From Morganella morganii H1r (GTDB lineage Bacteria > Pseudomonadota > Gammaproteobacteria > Enterobacterales > Enterobacteriaceae): 64,000 nt of DNA. The stretch spans positions 1 through 64,000 of the forward strand of contig NZ_AYMP01000006.1 in the NCBI RefSeq assembly GCF_000633515.1, in the 5' to 3' direction. The notes beneath the pieces are model-generated. The model saw nothing but the letters and a program-made list of their open reading frames with translations. It was not told the origin of the DNA and searched no databases. The position numbers and the translations under genes were made by a program. Position 1 is the first letter of the stretch. Each line of letters opens with the position of its first letter. Shown piece after piece: positions 47,361 to 56,568 of this stretch.

Positions 47361-48386
47361 TTATTCCAATACTGAAATCGTCACACAAGGCTTCAGTTCC
47401 GGTTGCCCGATAAAACTCCGCCAGCCCAGTTGATTGTTATCGTTTTCGCCGAGAACCATCCCGCCGACCTGTTTTTCCGCCATCCGCAGCCGCAGATCCC
47501 AGGCCAGCTGCTCGTGCATGATGTAAGACACAAAGGCGACCAGCGGCAGATAATCCGGGCCGTTCGGTAAGAAACGCATGTAACGGCTCAGTGGTAATTC
47601 ACTGATTTCAATAGTGCATTTTCCGTTACAGTCTTCAATACGGGAGCCGAGACTGAAATTTTCACCCAGCAGGGAACGCGGCTGCGCGGTCCGGCTTGCG
47701 CTGTACAGAATTTCACCCAGCCGGTTCTGCTGATCGTCCGCAATCGGCACCCGGCGGCTTTCCCAGCCTGACAGCTCCACATGGTCCAGATCAAAACAGT
47801 GGGAAATCAGGCTGCATATCACATCCGCTGAGCGCCCGGGGCTTGCCAGTAATCCGGCATAGGCCAGCATTTTGTTGTGATTGATCCGGATCCGGCTGCG
47901 GTTACTTTCGCTGCCCAGCCCGAGCAGCGTGAACATGTAGCGGGAAAACGGATCACGTCCGTCCGGCTCAAACGAAATGTAATAGCGGTATTTCCGCCAG
48001 ATCCGGTGCAGCAGTGTGACAAAGCGGTGATTAAACAGATTGAGAAAATCTGTGACGCTTTCGGTCTGCTGGGCTTCTTCCCACGCCAGGCTGTCGAGGT
48101 AATAGCCCGGCAGCGGAGACTGGCTGCCGTGCAGGCCCAGAAACGCCACTTTGACATCATAGCTGCCGTCCTCACGGCGGGTGACATCGGTTACATCCCG
48201 TGTCGGAAAGGCGATGCCGGCACTTGCCGAGAAACGGATACTCTCCTGTGCGGACTTTCCGGCCGCTGTCACGGATTTAATCAGTAACTCTGCCAGCTGA
48301 TAAAAGTCATACTCCGTCATGGCGGCAGTACCATCGCCGGCGGAGGATGTCAGCGCAGAACGGTGTGATTGACTTTCGCCGGCCAT
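47361..48386 (-). CDS. tssG: T6SS baseplate protein TssG
   Basis: A 341-residue TssG (ImpH/VasB). Family features are FYQLAELLIKS, RFSASAGIAFPTRDV, GLHGSQSPLPGYYLDS and the late VSYIMHEQLAWDLRLR. Together with TssF and TssE it forms the baseplate wedge. The start at 48386 has GGGAAG nine bases upstream and overlaps the tssF end by 37 bases; a later ATG at 48320 has no such site. Confidence 0.94.
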   Translation of the reverse strand: MAGESQSHRSALTSSAGDGTAAMTEYDFYQLAELLIKSVTAAGKSAQESIRFSASAGIAFPTRDVTDVTRREDGSYDVKVAFLGLHGSQSPLPGYYLDSLAWEEAQQTESVTDFLNLFNHRFVTLLHRIWRKYRYYISFEPDGRDPFSRYMFTLLGLGSESNRSRIRINHNKMLAYAGLLASPGRSADVICSLISHCFDLDHVELSGWESRRVPIADDQQNRLGEILYSASRTAQPRSLLGENFSLGSRIEDCNGKCTIEISELPLSRYMRFLPNGPDYLPLVAFVSYIMHEQLAWDLRLRMAEKQVGGMVLGENDNNQLGWRSFIGQPELKPCVTISVLE

Positions 48387-50131
48387 ACATACACTTCCCG
48401 GTTATCCATATTGATCACTTCCAGCTCATGAAAGGTATTCACGCTGGTATAGAGCCCGAAAAAATGAGCAATAACGGAACAAAACAAATAGAGCCCGCCC
48501 TCGGATGAGAACGCACTCTGATGAACAGATAAGGTGGATTTCAGCCCGCGCACCGGCAATCCCCGGTACAGGTATTCAGCGGGCTGCGTGGTCATGCTCA
48601 CCAGGGCATCAAGGCATTTCTGTGTCTGACGGGCCGTCTGCTGGTGGAAAACAGAGGTCAGATCATAAAGCTGTAACAGTTGCCGTAATGCATCCAGACT
48701 CAGCAGTGACTGATAATTCAGCGACATATTCGTCAGCACAGACCAGTGCAGCGAGTGGTCGAGCAACGGCCGCAATGTTTGTGTCGGTTTCATGATATTG
48801 CTGACTGCGGCAATATCCGGCAGTGGTGCCGTGCTGCGGGTAACGGAACCGGCCCGCAGGTAACCGGCCACATCCCGGTTGGTGCAGAGCAGGGAAACGG
48901 AAATGGTTTCATCACAACCGACCAGTGCCGGTTCATTACTGCGGACAAAAGACATCCGGTGGCGGAACCCGCCGTCATCCGGTGACGGCAGCGTGTGCAG
49001 GCGGTAATACAGCTCGTCATCACCTTTATTGACCGGCTCCTGATGGTGGAAACTTTCAAACTGCGTGTAATGTGTCATTTTTGCCGGTTGTCCGGCACAG
49101 CGGCGCAGTCCGTCCACCCGGGTGACAGAAAAAATATCGTAGCTGCCGGGATGAGCAAAGCCCGGACTGAGCGGGTACTCACTTTGTCTGCCGTCCAGCT
49201 CAATGGCTTCACTTTCCATCGGGAACAGGTTAGCCGCCGGTACACAGTTAATCCGGATACTGTCATTGTTAATATCCGCAGCCGGCGGCAGCGGACGGGA
49301 AAAGTGAATGGTCAGGGAAAAATGATCACCGGACATCACCGCCGGAATATCATTAAGCCCCTCAATATTCAGAAACAGAAAAGCACGCGGGAAACTGAAG
49401 TATTCCTGCAGCAGGCGATGCCCTTCATAACTATTTTTGGGGTAGGGCAGCAGTGCATCCTCACGGCTGAACCCGACCGGTGATACGGTCATGTTTTCCG
49501 GCTGATACGTATGCTTTCCGGTGGCCAGTGTTGCGCCGGATACCGCGTGATTCAGCAAAAAATAGAGTTCCTGCGAGGTGTAATCATCCCCGCCGAGATA
49601 AATCTGTAACTCCGCCAGACCGGCATCCGCTAACCGGATTGGTTGCGGCAGTGAAAACGAAACCGTGACTGACTGTCTGTCAGCGGTGACAGAGGAGACG
49701 GTAAACGGCATCACCCGCAGATCACGGCTCTGTGTGAAATGGCAGGTCATCTGATGCAGAATATCTTCCTCCGCATCACTTTCATCCAGTGTGACGGGCT
49801 GACTCTCAAACCGTGTTCCCGCCGGTACCGAAACAGGCCGGCTCAGGGAAGAGGACGGCACGAACTGCATCACTGTCATTGACGGAAACGGCCGGGCATA
49901 ACTGGGCCACAGCATGGTGACCAGGCTGTTTGATAATTCCGGAAACTGGCGTTCAATCTGACTGCGCAGAGAGGCGGACAGATAAGCGAATCCTTCCAGC
50001 AGGCGCAGCACATCCGGGTCAGTGCTCTTCTCCGCCAGAAAATTAACCAGATGCGGCTTGTGGCGCGCAACGGTATCTTCCAGCAGTTGCAGATATTCAA
50101 GTTCATCAGAAAAACGGGGATTACGTGGCAT
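48350..50131 (-). CDS. tssF: T6SS baseplate protein TssF
   Basis: A 593-residue TssF (ImpG/VasA). It starts FSDELEYLQLLEDTVARHKP, then LEGFAYLSASLRSQIERQFPELSNSL, PSMTVMQFVPSSS and PVSVPAGTRFES. This is the standard operon copy, paired with tssG. A shorter-matching paralogue lies at the operon end. Four bases separate it from tssE. Confidence 0.95.
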   Translation of the reverse strand: MPRNPRFSDELEYLQLLEDTVARHKPHLVNFLAEKSTDPDVLRLLEGFAYLSASLRSQIERQFPELSNSLVTMLWPSYARPFPSMTVMQFVPSSSLSRPVSVPAGTRFESQPVTLDESDAEEDILHQMTCHFTQSRDLRVMPFTVSSVTADRQSVTVSFSLPQPIRLADAGLAELQIYLGGDDYTSQELYFLLNHAVSGATLATGKHTYQPENMTVSPVGFSREDALLPYPKNSYEGHRLLQEYFSFPRAFLFLNIEGLNDIPAVMSGDHFSLTIHFSRPLPPAADINNDSIRINCVPAANLFPMESEAIELDGRQSEYPLSPGFAHPGSYDIFSVTRVDGLRRCAGQPAKMTHYTQFESFHHQEPVNKGDDELYYRLHTLPSPDDGGFRHRMSFVRSNEPALVGCDETISVSLLCTNRDVAGYLRAGSVTRSTAPLPDIAAVSNIMKPTQTLRPLLDHSLHWSVLTNMSLNYQSLLSLDALRQLLQLYDLTSVFHQQTARQTQKCLDALVSMTTQPAEYLYRGLPVRGLKSTLSVHQSAFSSEGGLYLFCSVIAHFFGLYTSVNTFHELEVINMDNREVYVWPAKVNHTVLR

Positions 50132-50135
50132 TTTG

Positions 50136-50573
50136 TCAGGCCTGCTTCAGTCTGTAATGCCGGTGACTGTCCATCTGCATATTAAATTCAATCAGCTGAG
50201 ACTGATTTTCCAGTAACACCAGTGCGGTGATCCGGAACTCCAGAAGCAGCGGGTTATGTTCATCAATGACACCTTCCACCGCGACATCACTGATCCGCGG
50301 CTCATAGCGCAGAATGCAGTCTCTGATGGACGTTTCCAGACTGGCACGGAAGTCCACCGCTGTTGCGGTGGCATCATTGAGATCCGTCACACCCAGTTCA
50401 CTGCTGCTCTGACAGGTGTCCGGCCGGGTATTCAGCACCAGTGTCAGGTGCGATTTGACCGAATTAATCAGAGCGGCAGCACGGGACTGACGGGAAGCAC
50501 CGGCGTGCTTCCCTCTTATCCGTTCAAAAAGGCGTACCGGTTGTGAAGACTGACGATGATAATACGCCCCCAT
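50136..50573 (-). CDS. tssE: T6SS baseplate protein TssE (gp25-like)
   Basis: A 145-residue gp25-like lysozyme-fold protein without lysozyme activity in T6SS. It shows RLFERIRG, SVKSHLTLVLNTRPDTCQSS, ELGVTDLNDATA and a final IEFNMQMD strand. It links the first sheath ring to the baseplate. Five bases after tssC. Confidence 0.93.
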   Translation of the reverse strand: MGAYYHRQSSQPVRLFERIRGKHAGASRQSRAAALINSVKSHLTLVLNTRPDTCQSSSELGVTDLNDATATAVDFRASLETSIRDCILRYEPRISDVAVEGVIDEHNPLLLEFRITALVLLENQSQLIEFNMQMDSHRHYRLKQA

Positions 50574-50578
50574 GACGG

Positions 50579-52063
50579 TTATTCCTTATCGAGACGGCCA
50601 ACCAGTGACAGTTCGAAACTGGCACCCATGTATTTGAAGTGCGGACGCACCTGGATAGCCACCTGATACCAGCCCGGATCCCCTTCGACATCCAGTACCT
50701 GAATCTGTGCGGAACGCAGAGGGCGCTTACTGCGGACATCTGACGGCGGGTTTTCCTGATCGGCAATATACTGCTTCAGCCAGATATTCAGCTCACGCTC
50801 CAGATCCTGGCGCTCTTTCCATGCACCGATCTGCTCGCGCTGTAACACTTTGATATAGTGTGCCAGGCGGTTGATAATGAACATGTATGGCAGCTGGGTA
50901 CCCAGTTTGTAGTTGGTTTCTGCCATCTTACCTTCACGGGTGTTCGGGTAATGTTTTGGTTTCTGTACCGAGTTGGCGGAGAAGAATGCGGCGTTATCAC
51001 TGCCCTTACGCATAGTCAGGGTAATGAAGCCTTCTTCTGCCAGTTCGAATTCACGGCGGTCAGTGATAAGCACTTCTGTCGGGATTTTGGTCTGCAGTTC
51101 GCCCAGCGCCTCAAAGCAGTGAACCGGCAGATCGCTGACGGCACCCCCGCTCTGCGGCCCGATGATGTTCGGACACCAGCGGTATTTGGCGAAACTGTTG
51201 TTGATCCCGGCTGCCAGCAGAAATGCGGTGTTACCCCACAGATAGTGGTCGTGGTCTTGCTTGACACTTTCACGGTAGTTGAAGTTTTTAATCGGGTTTT
51301 CAACCATGTCGTAAGGAAGACGCAGCAGGAAACGCGGCGCGGTCAGACCGAGATAACGGGAATCTTCCGCTTCACGCAGAGAACGCCATTTGGTGTGTGC
51401 CGGACCTTCAAAAACAGATTTCAGATCTTTAATCGCCGGTAATTCGGTATAGCTGCTCACACCGAAAAACTCAGGTGAAACGGATGACAGGAACGGGGCA
51501 TGAGCCATGGCACCGACAGCACTGACGTACTGAAGCAGTTTCATATCCGGTGTGGTATTGCTGAAAGCATAGTTCCCGACGATCGCGGCAACCGGCTCAC
51601 CACCAAACTGACCATAACCGGCGGAATAGACATGCTTATAGAAACCGGACTGGACGATTTCCGGTGAAAATTCGAAATCTTCCAGCAGTTCGGATTTGGT
51701 GGCATGAATAATATTAATTTTAATATTTTCACGGAAATCAGTGCGATCCACGAGTAACTTCAGGGAACGCCAGGAGGACTCCACTTCCTGAAACTGCGGG
51801 TTATGCAGAATTTCATCCATCTGGGTGCTGAGTTTTTTGTCCAGTTCGACCAGCATCTTATCAATCAGTAACTTATTGACCGGCTCTTCTTTTGAATCAC
51901 TGGCCAGAATATTACTGATAAAGGCGGCCACACCCTGTTTTGCAATATCGTAGGCTTCGGTTTCCGGGGTCATCCGCGACTGCGACATAATTTCATCAAG
52001 CAGGGATGTCCCGGCAGGGATTTGGCCTGCTTCCTGTTTTACACTTTCTGTTGCTGTAGACAT
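50579..52063 (-). CDS. tssC: T6SS contractile sheath large subunit TssC
   Basis: A 494-residue sheath protein (VipB/ImpC). Landmarks are FQEVESSWRSLKLLVDRTDF, FGGEPVAAIVGNYAF, LPAIKDLKSVFEG, APRFLLRLPYD and the late RPHFKYMGASFELSLVGRLD. Interlocks with TssB to form the sheath that contracts to fire the Hcp tube. Seventeen bases after tssB. Confidence 0.97.
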   Translation of the reverse strand: MSTATESVKQEAGQIPAGTSLLDEIMSQSRMTPETEAYDIAKQGVAAFISNILASDSKEEPVNKLLIDKMLVELDKKLSTQMDEILHNPQFQEVESSWRSLKLLVDRTDFRENIKINIIHATKSELLEDFEFSPEIVQSGFYKHVYSAGYGQFGGEPVAAIVGNYAFSNTTPDMKLLQYVSAVGAMAHAPFLSSVSPEFFGVSSYTELPAIKDLKSVFEGPAHTKWRSLREAEDSRYLGLTAPRFLLRLPYDMVENPIKNFNYRESVKQDHDHYLWGNTAFLLAAGINNSFAKYRWCPNIIGPQSGGAVSDLPVHCFEALGELQTKIPTEVLITDRREFELAEEGFITLTMRKGSDNAAFFSANSVQKPKHYPNTREGKMAETNYKLGTQLPYMFIINRLAHYIKVLQREQIGAWKERQDLERELNIWLKQYIADQENPPSDVRSKRPLRSAQIQVLDVEGDPGWYQVAIQVRPHFKYMGASFELSLVGRLDKE

Positions 52064-52080
52064 AACACAATTCCCATCAA

Positions 52081-52578
52081 TTATTTATTACTGACGATAT
52101 CCAGTTCTTTTAACAGTTGCTCACGGGTGGATTCATTATCCAGCAGAGCCTGAAGCTGTTTACGGAATGCAGGGATATTTCCCATCGGCCCTTTCAGCGC
52201 AACTAATGCTTCCCGTAATTCAAGTAACTTATTTAATTCCGGAACATTTTTCGCAATATTGTCAGGGGAAAAATCACGCAGAGATTTAATATCAAGATTG
52301 ACAGGAATTTCTGAATCACTTTCTTCTTCAAGGTGATTTTTAACAGCAAATGTCAGGTTAATACCTGAATTCTCCATCACTGAATTAAAGTTATTCTGAT
52401 CGACAGAAACGGTTTTACGTTCTTCAATCGGTGTATCTTCTTCTTTGTTTTTGAAGTCACCAATGACCAGCAAATGATGAGGTAATTCAATTTCTGCCTG
52501 GCTTCCGCCGTCATGAGGTGTGTATTTAATATTAATACGTTCTTTCGGCGCAACGCTGCCAAGGTCATTTTTACTCAT
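52081..52578 (-). CDS. tssB: T6SS contractile sheath small subunit TssB
   Basis: A 165-residue sheath protein (VipA/ImpB). It has RINIKYTPHDGGSQAEIELP, LLVIGDFKN, the NVDLDIKSLRDFSPD-type block (PVNLDIKSLRDFSPDNIAK) and the helical end LLELREALVALKGPMGN. First gene of the operon; AAGGA lies nine bases before the ATG. The operon promoter must be in the AT-rich region to its right. Confidence 0.97.
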   Translation of the reverse strand: MSKNDLGSVAPKERINIKYTPHDGGSQAEIELPHHLLVIGDFKNKEEDTPIEERKTVSVDQNNFNSVMENSGINLTFAVKNHLEEESDSEIPVNLDIKSLRDFSPDNIAKNVPELNKLLELREALVALKGPMGNIPAFRKQLQALLDNESTREQLLKELDIVSNK

Positions 52579-53816
52579 TGACTGTCCTTATGAATTTTTG
52601 AGAGGGAATTAACTGTCCCGTACAGATACATAAGATAAGTGATTGCTGTTACCGGGCTGTGTCACCGGATGAATACACGTAATCTATGTAATTAGTTGTA
52701 TTTTGTGTTAATTAAAATATTTGGATTAAGTTCGGGTCGTGAAATACGTTAGCGCAGAAGTTATCGCCTGCGGTACGCCCCTGTCAATCAATAAAATTAT
52801 TTTACTAATAAACCGGGTGTGTTAGTCAGGTGATATAAAAATGTTAAATTAATTGTGTTTTTAATTAGTGAAATGTCTTATTGATTACGCATGTGAATAG
52901 TAGTCAGTCAGGGGGTGATTGAAAATAAAGAAAAATATAGAGAAGGCAATTGAAGCATATTAAATAATCAATGCAGTAACTGTATGATAATCACACTGAG
53001 TAAAACTTAACCAGCTCTGTGAGCGAAAGTATCTATTTAAACAGTGAAATATTATTTTACATTTGTTAATGAAATCATAAGTAGTTATATGTGTATTTTT
53101 TAATTTATAAAAAAAACCGCAGAAATTTTGGCATGTGCTTATGTATATTGCGTAAATTCGGTTTACTAATAAATGGAAACATTTTTCATGATGAAAAACG
53201 ATTTTCAGACAAATTCTGCAAACAGAATAGGGCAGTATTGGCGGGTAAAGAAGAAGAGGATGAAGTTATCGGGCGATAAGCGATATTATATTTCGGATAT
53301 TAGAAAATAACATTGCGATAAAACCGGAATATTATCGTTTTATATATATTGTTTTCTCTGGTGGTGTTATTTTTTTGATAAATATCAATCAGATAGTGGT
53401 GGTAGTATCCTGTTACCTTTTTTAATTTTTTGGATCGTGACGCAGAATAGCGGCAATGCCTTGTTTTACTGATATTTTTTCTTCTTGACTGGTTTTTTGT
53501 TAAATGCCTGATCTGCTATTGATGAATTTTTAGTCTGAATCGATATTCGTTATCAATTTAGTTTAGGATTAACATCCTGCCTTTTCAAAAATTCATGCGC
53601 AAGTGGATTATTCCGAGAGATGCAGATGGATGCTTTACCCCGGCTGATCGGACTCTGCATTATGTCTGTAACAGCAGCAGTGATAACCAGCCCGGCACTC
53701 TGAGTTATACATCTTAAAAATTATTTTAAAATCCATAACTATTTTGATAAATAACAAACCTGCTCCGGGGGCATCATGTTACGGTCGGATAAATATTGAC
53801 CAGGCGGGGGCGGGAT
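52579..53816. promoter_or_regulatory. AT-rich region upstream of the T6SS operon
   Basis: About 1.2 kb of strongly AT-rich sequence between tssB (leftward) and the EamA gene (rightward). The T6SS promoter should lie in the first few hundred bases. I looked for a sigma54 element (GG/GC pair at -24/-12) on the minus strand and found none that fits. The composition would suit H-NS silencing; that is inference. A possible 27-codon ORF near the right end is listed separately. Confidence 0.45.
53620..53703 (+). CDS. Possible small hydrophobic peptide
   Basis: ATG at 53620 with GAGAG just before it opens a 27-codon frame with an uninterrupted apolar stretch (LIGLCIMSVTAAVITSPAL). The 80 bases are clearly less AT-rich than their surroundings, as coding sequence would be. 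It would be a one-helix membrane peptide or a leader peptide ahead of the EamA gene. Too short to be sure. Confidence 0.3.
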   Translation: MQMDALPRLIGLCIMSVTAAVITSPAL

Positions 53817-54710
53817 ATGCCTTATTTATTCTTAACGCTGGCGGCGTGTTTCTGGGGCGGGAACTATGTTGTCGGGCATCTTTTGGTATCTGAAGCTGAC
53901 CCGGTGATTTTATCGCAGCTGCGCTGGCTGGTGACGGCTGTTTTGCTGATGACACTGTATTTCAGTCAGGTTAAACAGCAGTGGGCGTTTATGAAAAAGG
54001 CAAAAGGGATAATCCTGTTTCTGTCATTATGCGGACAGGTTTTATTCCCGGTTACGCTGTATATCGGTTTGCAATATACCACGGCGCTTAATGCCGCTAT
54101 TTATATGTCAGCAACACCCTCCATTGTTTTGCTGATTAATGCGATGATATTTAAAGAAAAAATTCAAAAAAGAAATTATATCGGCGTATTACTGAGTACG
54201 TTAGGTGTGATTTATCTGATATTTAAAGGTGACCTTAATTTTACAAAAGTCATCAGTCATTTAAATCAAGGGGATTTGTGGGCACTGGGATCCGCTATCA
54301 GCTGGGCATTGTATTGTGCTTTTCTGAGACTGAAACCCCGTAAGGTAAACGGTAATGCCTTTGTGGCTATCAGCTCGGTAACCGGCAGTCTGATGATGTT
54401 ACCGGTACTGATTATTTATCTGTTTTTACATGATGTTCAGATCAGCAATACAGGCAATTATGCCTCACCGCTGTTTATCTCCGGGCTTGCCTATCTGGTT
54501 ATTTTTCCGTCATGGCTCTCATATCTGCTGTGGAATAAAGGCATACTGACTATCGGTGCAACAAGAGGGGAGATTTTCTCTCATCTGATCCCGCTGAGTG
54601 GCGGTTTCTTCGGGGTTCTTTTCCTCAGTGAAAAATTACACAGTTATCATTTTTTGAGCGGTGTATTAATTATATCCGGAATTTATTTTTGTTCTTCAGC
54701 AAAAAAATAA
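53817..54710 (+). CDS. EamA/DMT-family transporter
   Basis: A 297-residue protein with ten predicted helices in two EamA repeats (residues about 1-135 and 150-295), resembling RhaT/YdcZ-type drug/metabolite exporters: MPYLFLTLAACFWGGNYVVG at the start, FPVTLYIGLQYTTALNAAIY, ALGSAISWALYCAFLR at the second repeat. The ATG at 53817 follows GGGGGCGGGAT; an earlier TTG at 53796 is less likely. Substrate unknown. Single gene next to the T6SS control region. Confidence 0.85.
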   Translation: MPYLFLTLAACFWGGNYVVGHLLVSEADPVILSQLRWLVTAVLLMTLYFSQVKQQWAFMKKAKGIILFLSLCGQVLFPVTLYIGLQYTTALNAAIYMSATPSIVLLINAMIFKEKIQKRNYIGVLLSTLGVIYLIFKGDLNFTKVISHLNQGDLWALGSAISWALYCAFLRLKPRKVNGNAFVAISSVTGSLMMLPVLIIYLFLHDVQISNTGNYASPLFISGLAYLVIFPSWLSYLLWNKGILTIGATRGEIFSHLIPLSGGFFGVLFLSEKLHSYHFLSGVLIISGIYFCSSAKK

Positions 54711-54900
54711 AGGGATGTATTGAAACACACACCTTCATCTGCGTGAATAATACACGATGTCATAATGCCGGTGATCGTCTCACCGGCATTATTGCCGGGC
54801 AGGGTGGCAATGGTACCGAACGGGACACTGCGGGTGTTCTGTTTCGGCGCCACGGAGTTACCCACTGAGCGGTTATTGAATTCCTGCGAATAGTAATAAA
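54711..54900 (-). pseudogene. Probable gene remnant on the minus strand
   Basis: A GC-richer patch in AT-rich DNA. On the minus strand it stays open for about 75 codons and reads like real protein (FNNRSVGNSVAPKQNTRS, VPFGTIATLPGNNAGETITG, then CIIHADEGVCF) but lacks a start codon with a ribosome binding site and runs into the end of the EamA gene. A perfect 13-base inverted repeat (ATAATGCCGGTGA / TCACCGGCATTAT, 54763-54793) lies in it and could also terminate the EamA transcript. I do not recognise the family. Confidence 0.35.
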
Positions 54901-55037
54901 AAATAAAAGTGTATTTGTGACTGAATAGTTATCAGTTATTCTTAATGAATAAGATAGTTTATTGTCACCGTTTTTTGTTTAATTATATTGAAGATTAACA
55001 CAATAAATATAATATTTCCGGTACTAAGTGGTAAATA

Positions 55038-55370
55038 TCAGCTGTAGAATACAGTTTCATCATCATTAAATGATGAACGATCCTTTCTGAATACTGACAG
55101 CATATTTTTACTGTCAGTAAAGCCGCAATGAATGTTCATCTGGTATAAAAAATCCTCCGGTGTCGTATCCAGAGCAAGTAATATCGTAATGAGCAGGTTG
55201 AGTGTCAGATGGTTGCTGCCACGCTCATAGCGGGAGATCTGCTGCTGACTTAATCCGGTTAAACAACCTAAATCATAGCCTGATAAATTTTTTTCTTTCC
55301 GTAATGAACGAATAACAGCACCAGCTGCCTGATTAATGACAGCGGAATTTCGTTTGTTATTAACGGGCAT
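55038..55370 (-). CDS. XRE-type helix-turn-helix regulator, MrpJ-like
   Basis: A 110-residue protein with one Cro/C1-type HTH (residues about 20-75: VIRSLRKEKNLSGYDLGCLT, then GLSQQQISRYERG, then LLALDTTPEDFL). SQQQISRYERG is the signature of the MrpJ group found at fimbrial operons of Proteus and relatives, which repress flagellar genes while fimbriae are expressed. No fimbrial genes lie next to it here, so it may be an orphan; the patch at 54.7 kb could be what remains of a lost neighbour. Confidence 0.8.
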   Translation of the reverse strand: MPVNNKRNSAVINQAAGAVIRSLRKEKNLSGYDLGCLTGLSQQQISRYERGSNHLTLNLLITILLALDTTPEDFLYQMNIHCGFTDSKNMLSVFRKDRSSFNDDETVFYS

Positions 55371-56006
55371 AAATAAGAGCCTTATATGCAGATAAAAATG
55401 GTATCCTGGAATAATGATAATAAAAGTAATTTAATTAATGTATCATGCCTGACTAATATAACTAATCTGTCTGTGTGACGACGATGTATATTCTACGCAC
55501 GGTAATTGTTAATGCAATAGTCGTAATGTGGGTACAATATAAATGGCTGAAGTATAATAAATAAGTAGTATATTGGTGAAATAGTAAATAAGTGTTAGTA
55601 TTCATAGTGTTCGGTATTTTTTTATTGATTTTAGTCAAAAACCGTTCATTTGGTATTTTAGTTTATTGTTCTGATTCTATGAATATAAGATAATAAAGAC
55701 AGGCTAAAATAGTGAAAACCCTCATTGTTAATAAAATCTAATATAACAATAATAAAAATCAGACAGGCTGTATCAAAATATTATAACGAGATAAGAAAGA
55801 CGGTGTCAGCGGGAATTAAGAAAAAAGACGGCAGACTAATTAACATGAATACAGGGATATACTGACAGTCTTCAGTTTTTTTATGTTATTAAAAAAGGAT
55901 TTCCTGATTCAGACTTAAAGGGTATAGAGTATACAAATGCACATATCACCGCATTACCTGCAAACCGGTATGTCGCATGTGACTTTTTATTGATAAGGAT
56001 ATCCAT
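55371..56006. other. AT-rich noncoding region
   Basis: About 640 bases, one of the most AT-rich stretches of the window. It holds the promoters of the MrpJ-like gene and of the microcin-like gene. No ORF with a ribosome binding site and no strong hairpin was found. Confidence 0.45.
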
Positions 56007-56219
56007 ATGAAAGAATTATCTGTCCGTGAATGTGAAGCCGTCAGCGGCAGCGGAATCGCTGATTTCCTCCGGCCGGGAACCGGCAATGTTTCCTCTCCGG
56101 TAACACCGGAAAAATCCGGAGGTAAGCTGATTATCGGCGGGGGAATCGGCCTCGGCTTTGGGGTATTCCCGTTTATCATCGGTGTCTTTATCGGCGGGAT
56201 CATCAAAATTCCCCGCTGA
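56007..56219 (+). CDS. Microcin/bacteriocin-like precursor with double-glycine-type leader
   Basis: A 70-residue peptide. Residues 1-16, MKELSVRECEAVSGSG, fit the class II microcin leader pattern (M-[RK]-x-L-[ST]-x-x-E-x-x-x-V-S-G-[GAS]), as in the colicin V precursor start MRTLTLNELDSVSGG. Cleavage would be after GS or SG. The mature part is 54-55 residues: a polar, Pro-rich segment followed by a Gly-rich hydrophobic end (LIIGGGIGLGFGVFPFIIGV), without cysteine. AAGGA lies before the ATG and a terminator follows. No immunity or peptidase-ABC export gene is adjacent, so export would rely on genes elsewhere. Toxic activity is inferred. Confidence 0.72.
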   Translation: MKELSVRECEAVSGSGIADFLRPGTGNVSSPVTPEKSGGKLIIGGGIGLGFGVFPFIIGVFIGGIIKIPR

Positions 56220-56235
56220 TACAAGGAAAATAGTT

Positions 56236-56259
56236 AAGGCCACTTCGGTGGCCTTTTTT
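56236..56259 (+). terminator. Intrinsic terminator of the microcin-like gene
   Basis: AAGGCCAC / GTGGCCTT with a stable TTCG tetraloop and T6. Confidence 0.94.
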
Positions 56260-56284
56260 GTGCCCGGAGGCAAGAGAAAAGAAC

Positions 56285-56351
56285 AAAAAAAAGCCCAGAC
56301 ACAAAACGTGGCCGGGCGGAAACGATATAGGTATGAACAGAATGGAAAGTT
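56285..56351 (-). ncRNA. Candidate small RNA 1 of a minus-strand tandem
   Basis: On the minus strand: TTGTTT (56385-56380), 16 bases, TATACA (56363-56358); a stem ATGAAC / GTTCAT (56354-56333); then a terminator stem between 56317 and 56293 (GCCCGGCCAC with GTGTCTGGGC, one mismatch and one G-U pair) followed by U8. No gene on this strand is served by the terminator. A short ORF starts in the first stem and runs across the terminator, so attenuation is an alternative. Confidence 0.35.
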
Positions 56352-56464
56352 CATATGTGTATAATAAAGGGAGTAATCTAAACAAAAGGACAACATAAGG
56401 CCGTAACCGGAAAGCCGGCGGGCAGATGTTATTTTATACGACGTCACATCAAAATCAGGGGAAT

Positions 56465-56568
56465 AAAAAAATACCCGCACAGGTCAGTATGCGGGTAAAT
56501 CATGTCAGAAAGAGTACCTGCACAGTCAGGAGCAGGTCAGTAATGTGAATATCAATTAATTAAAACCA
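56465..56568 (-). ncRNA. Candidate small RNA 2 of a minus-strand tandem
   Basis: On the minus strand: TGTACA (56602-56597), 16 bases, TATATT (56580-56575) as a possible promoter; then ACCTGC...GCAGGT, and a terminator stem TACCCGCA / TGCGGGTA (56497-56472 span) followed by U7. The predicted transcript is about 100 bases and has no ORF of note. A second possible promoter (TTGATA, 17 bases, GATATT) would give about 80 bases. Confidence 0.35.

Noticed and set aside
52579-53200. Sigma54 promoter for the T6SS operon
   Set aside because: No GG-N10-GC element with the right spacing found on the minus strand by reading.
53091-53279. 62-codon plus-strand ORF
   Set aside because: AT-driven open frame, no ribosome binding site, no hydrophobic or conserved pattern.
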